In this document: positions 5,138 to 12,439 of the stretch, piece after piece | How the letters are laid out: each line of letters begins with the position of its first letter | Position numbering within the stretch: the first letter of the stretch is position 1 | NCBI GenBank assembly: GCA_017560855.1 | Contig: JAFZEB010000086.1 | Coordinates: 1 to 14,782 of the forward strand | Reading direction: 5' to 3' | Origin: Ruminiclostridium sp. | GTDB lineage: Bacteria > Bacillota > Clostridia > Oscillospirales > Oscillospiraceae | Length of the DNA: 14,782 nt | Made by a program: the position numbers and the translations under genes | The notes under the pieces: generated by a model | The model's database searches: none | Seen by the model: the letters and a program-made list of their open reading frames with translations, nothing else | What the model was told of the DNA's origin: nothing

Positions 5138-7171
5138 TTACGCCCGCTTGAACTGCCGTTCCAGCTGGGCTTTTGTCATGGTGATGGCCACCGGGCGGCC
5201 GTGGGGACAGTACTTCACCTGGCCGGTGACCACGGCACGGGCCACTACCATCAGTTCCTCCCGGCTGTTCTTCTGGCCGCCCTTCACCGCAGCCTTACAG
5301 GCCATGGTGTGCAGGACGGCATCCCGGGCGCTGTCCGGGTCGGTGGGGTCCCCCAGCAGAAGCTGAGAGGCGATCTCACACAGGGCCTCTTCGGCCTGAC
5401 CGGGCTCCAGATAGTCAGGAACCTCCCGGACGGCCAGAGAGCCGCCGCCAAAGTCAGCGCAGGCAAAGCCGTACCGCTCCAGCAGGTCCAGGTTCTCCAG
5501 GAGGACGGCCCCCTCCTCGGGAGAGGGGGTGAAGACCACGGGGGCCAGCAGGGTCTGGGCCATGGGCTGGTAGCCGGACTCCTTCATCCGGTCAAAGTTC
5601 AGCCGCTCGTGGGCGGCGTGCTTGTCGATGAGGAGAATCTCATCCCCACGCTCCACGATGAGGTAGGTGTTCAGCACCTCACCGGCCAGCCGCCAGGGGG
5701 CTTCCTCCACCACAGGAGGAGTCGGGGGAACCGGGTCCTCCCGGACAGGCTCCACAGGGGGCGCGGGCATCCTGATCTGCTCCGGTTCGGGCTGAGGGAC
5801 AGGCGGGGCAGGGGGTGTATCCAGGGGTGCACGGGGTTTCTCCACCACGGGCACTTTGGGTTTTTCAACAATTTCCACCGGTTTTTCCACATTTGCGTGG
5901 AAAACTGTGGATTTCTCAGAGGATTTTGGGGAAAAGTCCGGTTTGAAGGCAGCAGGGGGTGTGTACGTGGGGGTGTATTCCTTCTCCACCGGCCGCAAAA
6001 TCGAGGGCGCAGAGGGCCGTCCGCTGTCCCGGAGGGAAGTGCTCTTCCGGAACTCCTGGGCGGTCATGCGGGTGAATCCCCCTGCGGAAGCAGCCGGGGC
6101 CTTGGGGGCCGGGGCAGGAGTCATGACCGGCGGGGGAGTGGGTGCCTTCCTGGGGGCAGTCAGGTCCATGCTGGGGTGGCGGTCCTCTCCCTTGAGGGCG
6201 GAAAGGACGGCGTAATAGACCCCGTCAAAGACCTTCCGCTCGTAGAGGAACTTCACCTCGGTCTTGGCTGGGTGGACGTTCACATCCACGGTGGAGGGCT
6301 TGATCTCGATCTGCAGGACGCAGCCGGGGAACTTGCCCACCATCTTCTGGTTCTCATAGGCCTTTTCCAGGGCGGTCATCAGCAGACGGGACTTTACCTG
6401 TCTGCCGTTCACGAAAAAGTGCTGGTAGCTGCGGGTGCCCCGGCAGCAGGCGGGCAGGGAGACGAAACCGGACACGGTGACCTCCTCGGCCTCACTCTGA
6501 ACGGGGGTGAACCCCAGGGCGATGTCCCGGCCAAAGACGGCGTACATGGCCGACTTCAGCTTGCCGTCGCCGGGGGAGAGAAGCTCCTGCTTGCCATCCC
6601 GGATGAACTTCACAGCCACCTCCGGGTGGGAGAGGGCCAGCTTCTGGACCAGGGCGAAGACGGCGGCCCCTTCGGCGGCGTCCCGCTTCATAAACTTCAG
6701 GCGGGCGGGGGTGTTGTAGAAGAGATCCCGGACCACCAGGGTAGTGCCCAGGGGACAGCCCGCCTGGTCCTTGGCCATGACCAGACCACCCTCGATGGTG
6801 AGGGAGGTGCCCAGGTCCTCCCGGGCGGTGCGGGTGAACAGCTCCACCCGGGACACGGCGGAGATGGCGGCCAGAGCTTCCCCACGGAAGCCCAGGGTGC
6901 CGATGGCGGACAGGTCGTCGGAGGTCCGAAGCTTAGAGGTTGCATGCCGGAGAAAAGCGGTCTCGCAGTCCTCCCAGGGGATGCCGCTGCCGTTGTCGGC
7001 CACCCGGATGAGGGACATGCCGCCCTTCTGGATCTCTACGGTGACAGAGGTGGCCCCGGCGTCGATGGCGTTTTCCACCAGTTCCTTCACCACGGAGGCA
7101 GGACGCTCCACCACCTCACCAGCGGCGATGAGGTCCGCTACATGGGGATCTAATACTTGAATTTTCGACAC
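5138..7171 (-). CDS. mutL: DNA mismatch repair protein MutL
   Basis: GHKL ATPase that links MutS mismatch recognition to strand incision. N-terminal ATP-binding motifs are present: ELVENAIDAGA, DNGSGI, GTLGFRGEAL and LFYNTPARLKF. A long Pro/Glu/Val-rich linker (about residues 330-490, with repeated VEKP) leads to the dimerisation/nuclease domain. The endonuclease motif reads DKHAAHERLNFD (516-527), where the usual DQHA(x)2E(x)4E ends in Glu; ACKAAVKGGQ and CPHGRP complete the metal site. QTLLAP (539-544) fits the beta-clamp motif. No MutH is expected in such species. I chose the GTG at 7169-7171 (677 residues, beginning with SKIQVLDPHV after the initiator): GAGAGGTGA lies 5 nt upstream and homologues typically start just before KIxxLD. 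A GTG at 7180 (680 residues) has no well-spaced site. Confidence 0.95.
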   Translation of the reverse strand: MSKIQVLDPHVADLIAAGEVVERPASVVKELVENAIDAGATSVTVEIQKGGMSLIRVADNGSGIPWEDCETAFLRHATSKLRTSDDLSAIGTLGFRGEALAAISAVSRVELFTRTAREDLGTSLTIEGGLVMAKDQAGCPLGTTLVVRDLFYNTPARLKFMKRDAAEGAAVFALVQKLALSHPEVAVKFIRDGKQELLSPGDGKLKSAMYAVFGRDIALGFTPVQSEAEEVTVSGFVSLPACCRGTRSYQHFFVNGRQVKSRLLMTALEKAYENQKMVGKFPGCVLQIEIKPSTVDVNVHPAKTEVKFLYERKVFDGVYYAVLSALKGEDRHPSMDLTAPRKAPTPPPVMTPAPAPKAPAASAGGFTRMTAQEFRKSTSLRDSGRPSAPSILRPVEKEYTPTYTPPAAFKPDFSPKSSEKSTVFHANVEKPVEIVEKPKVPVVEKPRAPLDTPPAPPVPQPEPEQIRMPAPPVEPVREDPVPPTPPVVEEAPWRLAGEVLNTYLIVERGDEILLIDKHAAHERLNFDRMKESGYQPMAQTLLAPVVFTPSPEEGAVLLENLDLLERYGFACADFGGGSLAVREVPDYLEPGQAEEALCEIASQLLLGDPTDPDSARDAVLHTMACKAAVKGGQKNSREELMVVARAVVTGQVKYCPHGRPVAITMTKAQLERQFKRA

Positions 7172-7176
7172 AGGAT

Positions 7177-7185
7177 TCACCTCTC
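7177..7185 (-). promoter_or_regulatory. Ribosome binding site deciding the mutL start
   Basis: GAGAGGTGA on the minus strand, 5 nt before the GTG at 7171. It overlaps the alternative GTG at 7180, which therefore cannot use it. This favours the shorter MutL. Confidence 0.65.
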
Positions 7186-7223
7186 AGTATACCGTAAGGA
7201 TATGGCCAAACTATGACCAAACC

Positions 7224-9815
7224 TTACAGTTTTTCTTTCAATTCATACAGCAGGTTCATAGCCTGGAGAGGGGTAAGGGTCTCCAGGGCAGTGGAGCGAA
7301 GGGTCTGCAGGACCTCCTGCTCTCCCAGGGCGGACAGGGAGACCTGCGCCTCGTCCTCTCTGGGTCGGGCGGTGGGAGCGGCATGCTCCCCGGCTTCCAG
7401 TTCCTTCAAAATCTCCCGGGCCCGGCGGATGACCTTGGCCGGGACTCCCGCCAGGTTGGCCACCTCAATGCCGTAGCTCTGGTCGGCCCCGCCGGGGACG
7501 ATCTTTCGCAGGAAGATGATCTCGTCCTTCTTCTTCCGGGCGGCGATGTTGAAGTTCTTCACCCCGGGCAGCTGGCCTTCCAGGACCGTCAGCTCATGGT
7601 AGTGGGTGGCGAAGAGGGTCTTGGCCCCCAGACGCTTGGGGTCGGCGCACCATTCCAGAACGGCACGGGCGATGGACATGCCATCGTAAGTAGAGGTACC
7701 ACGGCCGATCTCATCCAGGATGAGGAGGCTCCGGCCGGTGGCGTGCTTCAGGAGTTCGGCCACCTCGGTCATCTCCACCATGAAGGTGGACTGACCCCCC
7801 GCCAGGTCGTCGGAAGCACCGATGCGGGTGAAGATCCGGTCCACGATGCCGATCCGTGCAGACCGGGCAGGGACAAAGGAGCCCATCTGGGCCATAAGGA
7901 CCATGAGGGCCACCTGACGCATGTAGGTGGATTTACCCGCCATGTTGGGGCCGGTGATGATGGCAGCCAGGTTGTCCCTGCCGTCCATGTAAGTGTCATT
8001 GGGGACGAAGAAGGCATCGGGGCGCATCTTCTCCACCACCGGGTGGCGGCCTTCGGAGATCTCCAGCTTGTCGGAGAGATCCACCCGGGGCATGCAGTAG
8101 TTGTTCTCTGCCGCCACGTTGGCAAAGGCAGTGAGCACATCCACCTGAGCCACAGCAGCCGCCAGGGTCTGGACCTCTGCTGCCTGGGCGGCGGCCTGGT
8201 CCCGGATCTGGCAGAAGAGCTGGTACTCCAGAGCCACGATCCGGTCCTGAGCGGAGAGGATGGTGTGCTCCATGTCCTTCAGCTCCTGGGTGATGAAGCG
8301 TTCGCAGTTTACCAGGGTCTGCTTGCGGATATAGTCTTCGGGGACCAGGTCATAGTAGGACTTGGACACCTCGATGTAATAGCCAAATACTTTGTTGAAG
8401 CCCACTTTCAGGGACTTGATGCCGGTCTTTTCCTTCTCCCGGGCTTCCAGCTGGGCGATAATCCCCTTGGTGTCCGTGAGGATCAGGCGGAGCTGATCCA
8501 CTTCTTCGTGGTAACCGGGGCGGATGATGCCGCCCTCCCGGACGGAGAAGGGAGGCTCCTCCACGATGCCCTGGGTGATGAGGTCCACCAGAGCGGGCAG
8601 GCCGTCCAGCTGGGCACGAAGTCCGGCCAGCAGGGCAGGGGACTTTTCGGGCAGAAGGTTCTGCAGGTAGGGGGTGCGGCTGAGACCGGCGGCCAGGGCA
8701 ACCAGGTCACGGGCACCGGCAGAGCCGTAGACGATGCGGGAGATGAGACGTTCCAGGTCGGTGATCTCCCGGAGAAGCTGGGTCAGCTCCCCCCGCTCCA
8801 CGGGGTTGTCCACCAGCCAGGCCACGCCGTCCAGACGACGGGTGATGGCGATGGGGTCCAGGAGGGGGCGCTCCAGCCAGTTCCGCAGGAGACGGCCGCC
8901 CATGGCGGTGCGGGTTTTATCCAGGACCCACAGGAGAGAACCCTTTTTCTCCTTGCCCCGGAGGGTCTCGGTGAGTTCTAAATTCCGGCGGGCCACCGGG
9001 TCCAGCTCCATAAAGCGGCCGGAGGCGTAGTACCGGAGGGTGTTCATGTAAGAAAGGTCGGTCTTCTGGGTCTCGTAGAGGTAGGCCATGAGACCGCCCA
9101 CCGCCCGCAGAGCAGGGGAGGCATCGGCAGGGAGCTCCTCCAACCCATTCTTGAACTGATGACCGGCCAGGGACTGGGCGGCTTCCAGGTCGAAGCGGGT
9201 CTCGTCGGCCTGCTCCACCCGACAGCCGGACTTTCCCGTGAGGAAGGCCAGGACGGCAGGGTCCCAGGCACCGGGGGAGAGGATGGTCTCCCGGGGGGAG
9301 AACCGGGCCAGCTCATTGACGGCATGGTCCTGCCAGCCCTCAAAGGGGAAGCTGGTGAGGAAGACCTCGCCGGTGGACACGTCGCCGAAGGACAGACCGG
9401 CCCCTTCCTCCCCGGCCCACAGAGCGGCCAGGAAGTTGTTCTTGCCCTCTTCCAGCATGTTCTCCTCAATGAGGGTGCCGGGGGTGACCACACGGATGAC
9501 CTCCCGCTCCACCAAACCCTTGGCCTGGGCGGGGTCCTCGGTCTGCTCGCAGATGGCCACCTTGTAGCCCTTGGCGATGAGCCGGGAGATGTAACCCTCG
9601 GCCGAGTGGTAGGGGACACCGCACATGGGGGTGCGCTGGTCCTCGGGCTTGTTCCGGTCCCGGGTGGTGAGGGTGAGGTTCAGCTCGGCGGCGGCGGTTT
9701 TCGCGTCCTCGTCGAACATCTCGTAAAAGTCACCCAGGCGGAAGAAGAGGAGGCAGTCGGGGTGCCGGGCCTTCATCTCGTTGTATTGTCTTTTCATGGG
9801 GGTGAGTTCAGCCAT
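7224..9815 (-). CDS. mutS: DNA mismatch repair protein MutS
   Basis: ABC-type ATPase that recognises mispaired and unpaired bases and recruits MutL. The 863 residues are full length for MutS1. The N-terminal mismatch-reading F-x-E is FYE (residues 30-32, in LGDFYEMFDEDA); GVPYHSAEGY and AICEQTEDP follow. The lever/clamp core contains FGYYIEVSKSYYDLVP. The ATPase has Walker A GPNMAGKST (622-630), the signature segment GASDDLAGGQSTFMVEM, Walker B LLILDEIGRGTSTYDG and the ATHYHELT His. Near the C-terminus QVSLS (824-828) resembles the beta-clamp motif, and LTPLQAMNLLYELKEKL is the usual terminal helix. The start ATG follows GTGAGG with a 7-nt spacer. mutL follows after 52 nt; miaB is upstream across the inserted repeat element. 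All key residues are intact. Confidence 0.98.
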   Translation of the reverse strand: MAELTPMKRQYNEMKARHPDCLLFFRLGDFYEMFDEDAKTAAAELNLTLTTRDRNKPEDQRTPMCGVPYHSAEGYISRLIAKGYKVAICEQTEDPAQAKGLVEREVIRVVTPGTLIEENMLEEGKNNFLAALWAGEEGAGLSFGDVSTGEVFLTSFPFEGWQDHAVNELARFSPRETILSPGAWDPAVLAFLTGKSGCRVEQADETRFDLEAAQSLAGHQFKNGLEELPADASPALRAVGGLMAYLYETQKTDLSYMNTLRYYASGRFMELDPVARRNLELTETLRGKEKKGSLLWVLDKTRTAMGGRLLRNWLERPLLDPIAITRRLDGVAWLVDNPVERGELTQLLREITDLERLISRIVYGSAGARDLVALAAGLSRTPYLQNLLPEKSPALLAGLRAQLDGLPALVDLITQGIVEEPPFSVREGGIIRPGYHEEVDQLRLILTDTKGIIAQLEAREKEKTGIKSLKVGFNKVFGYYIEVSKSYYDLVPEDYIRKQTLVNCERFITQELKDMEHTILSAQDRIVALEYQLFCQIRDQAAAQAAEVQTLAAAVAQVDVLTAFANVAAENNYCMPRVDLSDKLEISEGRHPVVEKMRPDAFFVPNDTYMDGRDNLAAIITGPNMAGKSTYMRQVALMVLMAQMGSFVPARSARIGIVDRIFTRIGASDDLAGGQSTFMVEMTEVAELLKHATGRSLLILDEIGRGTSTYDGMSIARAVLEWCADPKRLGAKTLFATHYHELTVLEGQLPGVKNFNIAARKKKDEIIFLRKIVPGGADQSYGIEVANLAGVPAKVIRRAREILKELEAGEHAAPTARPREDEAQVSLSALGEQEVLQTLRSTALETLTPLQAMNLLYELKEKL

Positions 9816-9838
9816 ATGGGAACCTCACTTCTGTAGAA

Positions 9839-9845
9839 TATCACA
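9839..9845. repeat. Left copy of 7-bp direct repeat TATCACA
   Basis: Identical to 9963-9969 and lying just outside the five-hairpin element. It is a likely target-site duplication. The match does not extend on either side. Confidence 0.55.
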
Positions 9846-9962
9846 TGGCTTCTCCCTGGGGAGAAGCTGGCACGGCAACGCCGTGACTGATGAGGGGTCC
9901 AGCTGAAACGCCCTCATCCGCCCCTTCGGGGCACCTTCTCCCAGAGGGAGAAGGCTTCTTTC
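9846..9962. mobile_element. Five-hairpin MITE/REP-like palindromic element in the miaB-mutS gap
   Basis: A non-coding element made almost wholly of inverted repeats. Perfect stems are 9848-9856/9859-9867 (9 bp), 9871-9876/9880-9885 (6 bp, loop AAC), 9889-9896/9911-9918 (8 bp, 14-nt loop), 9920-9924/9928-9932 (5 bp, loop TTC) and 9934-9942/9946-9954 (9 bp, loop AGA). The two outer hairpins share the arm CTTCTCCC/GGGAGAAG, so they could also pair with each other as imperfect terminal inverted repeats. TATCACA flanks the unit on both sides. No protein is encoded. It is transcribed within the operon, and no T-tract follows the last stem towards mutS, so it is not an evident terminator. I recall similar sequences as dispersed repeats in Oscillospiraceae genomes, but cannot check this here. 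Confidence 0.7.
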
Positions 9963-9969
9963 TATCACA
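9963..9969. repeat. Right copy of 7-bp direct repeat TATCACA, containing the miaB stop
   Basis: Second copy of the putative target-site duplication. Its TCA at 9965-9967 is the miaB TGA stop codon on the minus strand. An insertion here would therefore leave miaB intact. Confidence 0.55.
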
Positions 9970-11368
9970 CGATTTCGCCGAACAATGCCCAGGTGGAGGA
10001 GCCGGTGATCTTGGCCTCCTGCCAGGTGCCGATGAGCTCCTGGCCGCCCTCCAGGTGGATCAGACGGCCGCCGGCGGTGCGGGCGGAGAGTTTGCCGTCG
10101 GCACCCACGCCATCCACCAGGCAGCGGTAGGTCTTGCCCACATACTCCTGGTGCTTCTCCCCGGAGATCTCGTTCTGCCGCTGGAGCAGTTTTTGGAAGT
10201 TGGCGCTCTTCTGCTCCTTGGGCATGGGGTCTTCCAGCTTTTCAGCGGGGGTACCCTTTCGGGGAGAGAAGATGAAGGTGAAGAGGGCATCGTAGCGGAC
10301 CTCTTCGATGAGGCTCAGGGTCTCCTCAAACTCCTCCTGGGTCTCGCCGGGGAAGCCCACGATGACGTCGGAGGTGAGGACCACGTTGGGGATACGGGCA
10401 CGGAGCTGACGGACCAGCTCCAGATAGTGTTCTCTGGTGTAACGGCGGTTCATGGCCTGAAGGACCCGGCTGCTGCCGGACTGGAAGGGAAGATGGAGGC
10501 AGGGAGCCACCTTCTCGCACTTGGCCATGGCGTCAAAGAGCCGCTCGCTGGCGTCCTTGGGATGGCTGGTCATGAACCGGATGAGGAAGTCACCGGGAAT
10601 TTCGTTGACCTGCTCCAGAAGCCAGGCAAAGTCGATGCCCCCGCCCAGGTCCTTGCCATAGGAGTTCACATTCTGGCCCAGGAGGGTGATGTCCTTGTAG
10701 CCAGCCTCGGCCAGCTCCCGGACTTCGGCCAGAATGTCCTCCGGCTCACGGCTCCGCTCACGGCCCCGGACATAGGGGACGATGCAGTAGGTGCAGAAGT
10801 TGTTGCAGCCGTGCATGATGGACACCCAGCCCTTGATGGTGTTCTGGCGGACCACGGGGATGCCCTCGGCCACCGCGCCGGGCACGTCCTCGGTGGCAAA
10901 GACCCGCTTGCCCTTTTCCAGCTTCTTCAGCAGCAGTTCGGGGAACTGCCACAGGAGCTGAGGACCAAAGACCAGGTCCACATGGGGGAAGGACCGCTTC
11001 AGCCGGTCGGCCACGTGATCCTGACGGGCCATGCAGCCGCAGATGCAGATGAGCTGGTCGGGGTGGCGGCGCTTGGTGTGGGTCAGAGCGCCCACGTTGC
11101 CGAAGACCCGCTGCTCGGCGTGCTCCCGGATGGCGCAGGTGTTCAGCAGGACCAGGTCGGCCCCTTCCTCGGTATCGGTAAACTCGTAACCCATGCGGGC
11201 CATGTAGCCACGCAGGCGTTCGGAATCTGCCTCGTTCTGCTGGCAGCCGTAGGTGTCCACAAAGGCCTTTTTCTGGCCGGGACGGCGGTCCAGGATGGCA
11301 TGGATCTCATCACAGATGGAAAGCTGGCGGGCGATGTCCTCCGCCGGGATGGTAGGGGTGGTTCTCAA
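9965..11368 (-). CDS. miaB: tRNA-2-methylthio-N6-dimethylallyladenosine synthase
   Basis: Radical SAM methylthiotransferase that adds a 2-methylthio group to i6A37 of tRNA, using two [4Fe-4S] clusters. With the chosen start the protein has 467 residues. The N-terminal UPF0004 domain carries cluster ligands C42 (YGCQQNEAD), C78 (LNTCAIREHAE) and C112 (CGCMAR). The radical SAM motif is CNNFCTYC (C188, C192, C195), followed by VPYVRGRERSR. A C-terminal TRAM domain starts near GEKHQEYVGK. The start is TTG (11366-11368), backed by GGAGGA 8-9 nt upstream. An in-frame ATG at 11428 would place the coding region across the promoter and is rejected. This is the first gene of the long operon and works directly after MiaA, encoded four genes downstream. 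Confidence 0.96.
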   Translation of the reverse strand: MRTTPTIPAEDIARQLSICDEIHAILDRRPGQKKAFVDTYGCQQNEADSERLRGYMARMGYEFTDTEEGADLVLLNTCAIREHAEQRVFGNVGALTHTKRRHPDQLICICGCMARQDHVADRLKRSFPHVDLVFGPQLLWQFPELLLKKLEKGKRVFATEDVPGAVAEGIPVVRQNTIKGWVSIMHGCNNFCTYCIVPYVRGRERSREPEDILAEVRELAEAGYKDITLLGQNVNSYGKDLGGGIDFAWLLEQVNEIPGDFLIRFMTSHPKDASERLFDAMAKCEKVAPCLHLPFQSGSSRVLQAMNRRYTREHYLELVRQLRARIPNVVLTSDVIVGFPGETQEEFEETLSLIEEVRYDALFTFIFSPRKGTPAEKLEDPMPKEQKSANFQKLLQRQNEISGEKHQEYVGKTYRCLVDGVGADGKLSARTAGGRLIHLEGGQELIGTWQEAKITGSSTWALFGEIV

Positions 11369-11376
11369 GGCGCGAT

Positions 11377-11382
11377 TCCTCC
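11377..11382 (-). promoter_or_regulatory. Ribosome binding site deciding the TTG start of miaB
   Basis: GGAGGA on the minus strand, 8 nt before the TTG at 11368. There is no comparable site before the upstream in-frame ATG at 11428. Confidence 0.75.
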
Positions 11383-11418
11383 GAGTTGTTGATATATAGG
11401 GATAGTGATACAGAATAG

Positions 11419-11447
11419 AGTATAGCACAATTCGACCCTCTTTTCAA
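11419..11447 (-). promoter_or_regulatory. Sigma-A-type promoter of the miaB operon
   Basis: On the minus strand: -35 TTGAAA (11447-11442), a 17-nt spacer, and -10 TATACT (11424-11419) preceded by TGC, an extended -10. The start of transcription should fall near 11412, giving a leader of about 44 nt before the TTG of miaB. It lies directly downstream of the lipoprotein gene's terminator-like hairpin. It is the only clear promoter found for the minus-strand operon. Confidence 0.8.
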
Positions 11448-11468
11448 GGCGGGGAGGGGAGAAATGGA

Positions 11469-11495
11469 ACGCCCGGACCGATACGGTCCGGGCGT
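11469..11495 (-). terminator. Strong hairpin terminator-like structure after the lipoprotein gene
   Basis: A 12-bp perfect stem (11469-11480 with 11484-11495) with loop ATA. On the minus strand it lies 33 nt after the lipoprotein stop and is followed by TCCATTTCT, a broken T-tract. The opposite strand has the better T-run (GGTTTGTTTTTC), but no plus-strand gene leads into it. It insulates the lipoprotein gene from the miaB promoter. Confidence 0.7.
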
Positions 11496-11528
11496 GGTTT
11501 GTTTTTCGGTGAGAGGTTGGGACCCTTT

Positions 11529-12293
11529 TTACGCCACCGCTACAGCCCCGATGGTATAGTCCGACCAGGGACCGTTGGGGGTGCGGGCGGTGGTGCAGTC
11601 GGCATAGAATAAAGCCCCCAGACCGCTCTTCCACAGCTGGGCCGAGAAGGTCAGGCTCGTGTCCGTCCGCTCCGTTTCGGTGAAGGACAGGAAGTAGCCA
11701 TCCTCCCAGTACAGGTTCTCCATGTCGATATATCCCTGGTCCCCCAGTTCCTCCATGGTTCCCTGAACCACAGTCAGCCCCGTGTCCCATTCCAGCAGCA
11801 GGGTCACAGCAGACTGCTCGGCAGGGGAGAGGGCGGTCTGGGACAGGTCCAGGCCAATCATTTGGGCCCCGTGGGCCAGGGCGGCATCCTCCTCCGCCAG
11901 GTCCTCGAAGACCTCCAGGCAGAGGGCAGCCGTGTCATCAAAGCCCTCGGCCTGGACCCACACCGCCTGGACTTCTCCCAGCTGGGCAGGGTAGGTCTCC
12001 ATAATGTCCCCGTCAAAGCCGATGACCACCAGGTCTCCGGCTTGGATCTCGGTGCGGGTGGAGTCCTGGAACCGGATATCGGCCTCCCGGCAGGAGGCAG
12101 TGAAAATATCAGCCTTTCCTCCGTCCATCTGGGCCAGAAGAAGGGTACCGTCCTCCTCCTCCATCACCCGGCAAGTCATGGCGGCCGCCCCCGGAGGCAT
12201 GGTGAAGTCCACGGTCTCCTCCAGAGGAAGGTCCTGCTCATTGCAGGCAGTCAGACCCAGGCAGAAAGCCAAGATCAGCAGACATTTTTTCAT
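11529..12293 (-). CDS. Putative lipoprotein of unknown function
   Basis: A 254-residue protein with a clear lipoprotein signal: MKK, a hydrophobic stretch, and lipobox LTAC with C17, so the mature protein should be anchored on the outer face of the membrane. Residues 38-113 (CRVMEEEDGTLLLAQ ... GDLVVIGFDGDIMETYPAQLGEVQAVWV) look like a small beta-barrel and resemble the DUF3221/YobA pattern in the ETYPAQ region; this is from memory and not certain. The C-terminal 90 residues, ending SGLGALFYADCTT and WSDYTIGAVAVA, appear to be a second domain I cannot name. The start ATG follows AAAAGGAGGG (12301-12310). It stands alone, diverging from dtd, and is closed by the hairpin at 11469-11495. No convincing promoter is seen; a TATATA at 12354-12359 lacks a -35 partner. 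Confidence 0.85.
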   Translation of the reverse strand: MKKCLLILAFCLGLTACNEQDLPLEETVDFTMPPGAAAMTCRVMEEEDGTLLLAQMDGGKADIFTASCREADIRFQDSTRTEIQAGDLVVIGFDGDIMETYPAQLGEVQAVWVQAEGFDDTAALCLEVFEDLAEEDAALAHGAQMIGLDLSQTALSPAEQSAVTLLLEWDTGLTVVQGTMEELGDQGYIDMENLYWEDGYFLSFTETERTDTSLTFSAQLWKSGLGALFYADCTTARTPNGPWSDYTIGAVAVA

Positions 12294-12371
12294 AAAGAAT
12301 CCCTCCTTTTGCCCTTTTAGACGGGGAAGACCCGGAAAAGGTTCCCTGGTTTCTATATAAAATTGTAACCG

Positions 12372-12401
12372 TTGACTATTTCTGTCTTCCCGTGCTATAC
12401 T
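12372..12401 (+). promoter_or_regulatory. Sigma-A-type promoter of the dtd operon
   Basis: -35 TTGACT (12372-12377), an 18-nt spacer, and -10 TATACT (12396-12401) preceded by TGC. The expected transcription start is near 12408, about 32 nt before dtd. The ten bases GTGCTATACT are identical to those at the miaB promoter. Confidence 0.75.
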
Positions 12402-12439
12402 AATATGAATACATATCGCTAAACACAGGAGGAACTGTC

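Noticed and set aside
5883..5920. DnaA-box-like words (TTTTCCACA, TGTGGATTT)
   Set aside because: They lie within the mutL linker and come from repeated Val-Glu-Lys and neighbouring codons. None matches TTATCCACA exactly, and there is no origin context.
5201..7153. A 650-codon open frame on the plus strand
   Set aside because: It lies wholly antisense to mutL, whose motifs are unmistakable. Its translation is Gly/His/Leu-rich with no domain, as expected for a shadow frame in GC-rich DNA.
7190..7195. TATACT-like -10 (read on the minus strand) before mutL
   Set aside because: No -35 hexamer at 16-18 nt, and it almost touches the ribosome binding site. mutL is better explained by readthrough from miaB-mutS.
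7383..8981. A 532-codon open frame on the plus strand
   Set aside because: Antisense to mutS, with the low-information composition of a shadow frame and no family motif.
9846..9962. CRISPR array or tRNA in the hairpin-rich gap
   Set aside because: The stems differ in sequence and have no regular direct repeat with spacers. There is no tRNA cloverleaf or T-loop sequence.
9890..11392. A 500-codon open frame on the plus strand
   Set aside because: Antisense to miaB and starting inside the hairpin element; no recognisable domain.
11369..11428. Longer MiaB from an ATG at 11428
   Set aside because: It would place the start inside the promoter -10 spacer region and ahead of the predicted transcription start. 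The added residues are unlike MiaB, and the TTG at 11368 has a good ribosome binding site.
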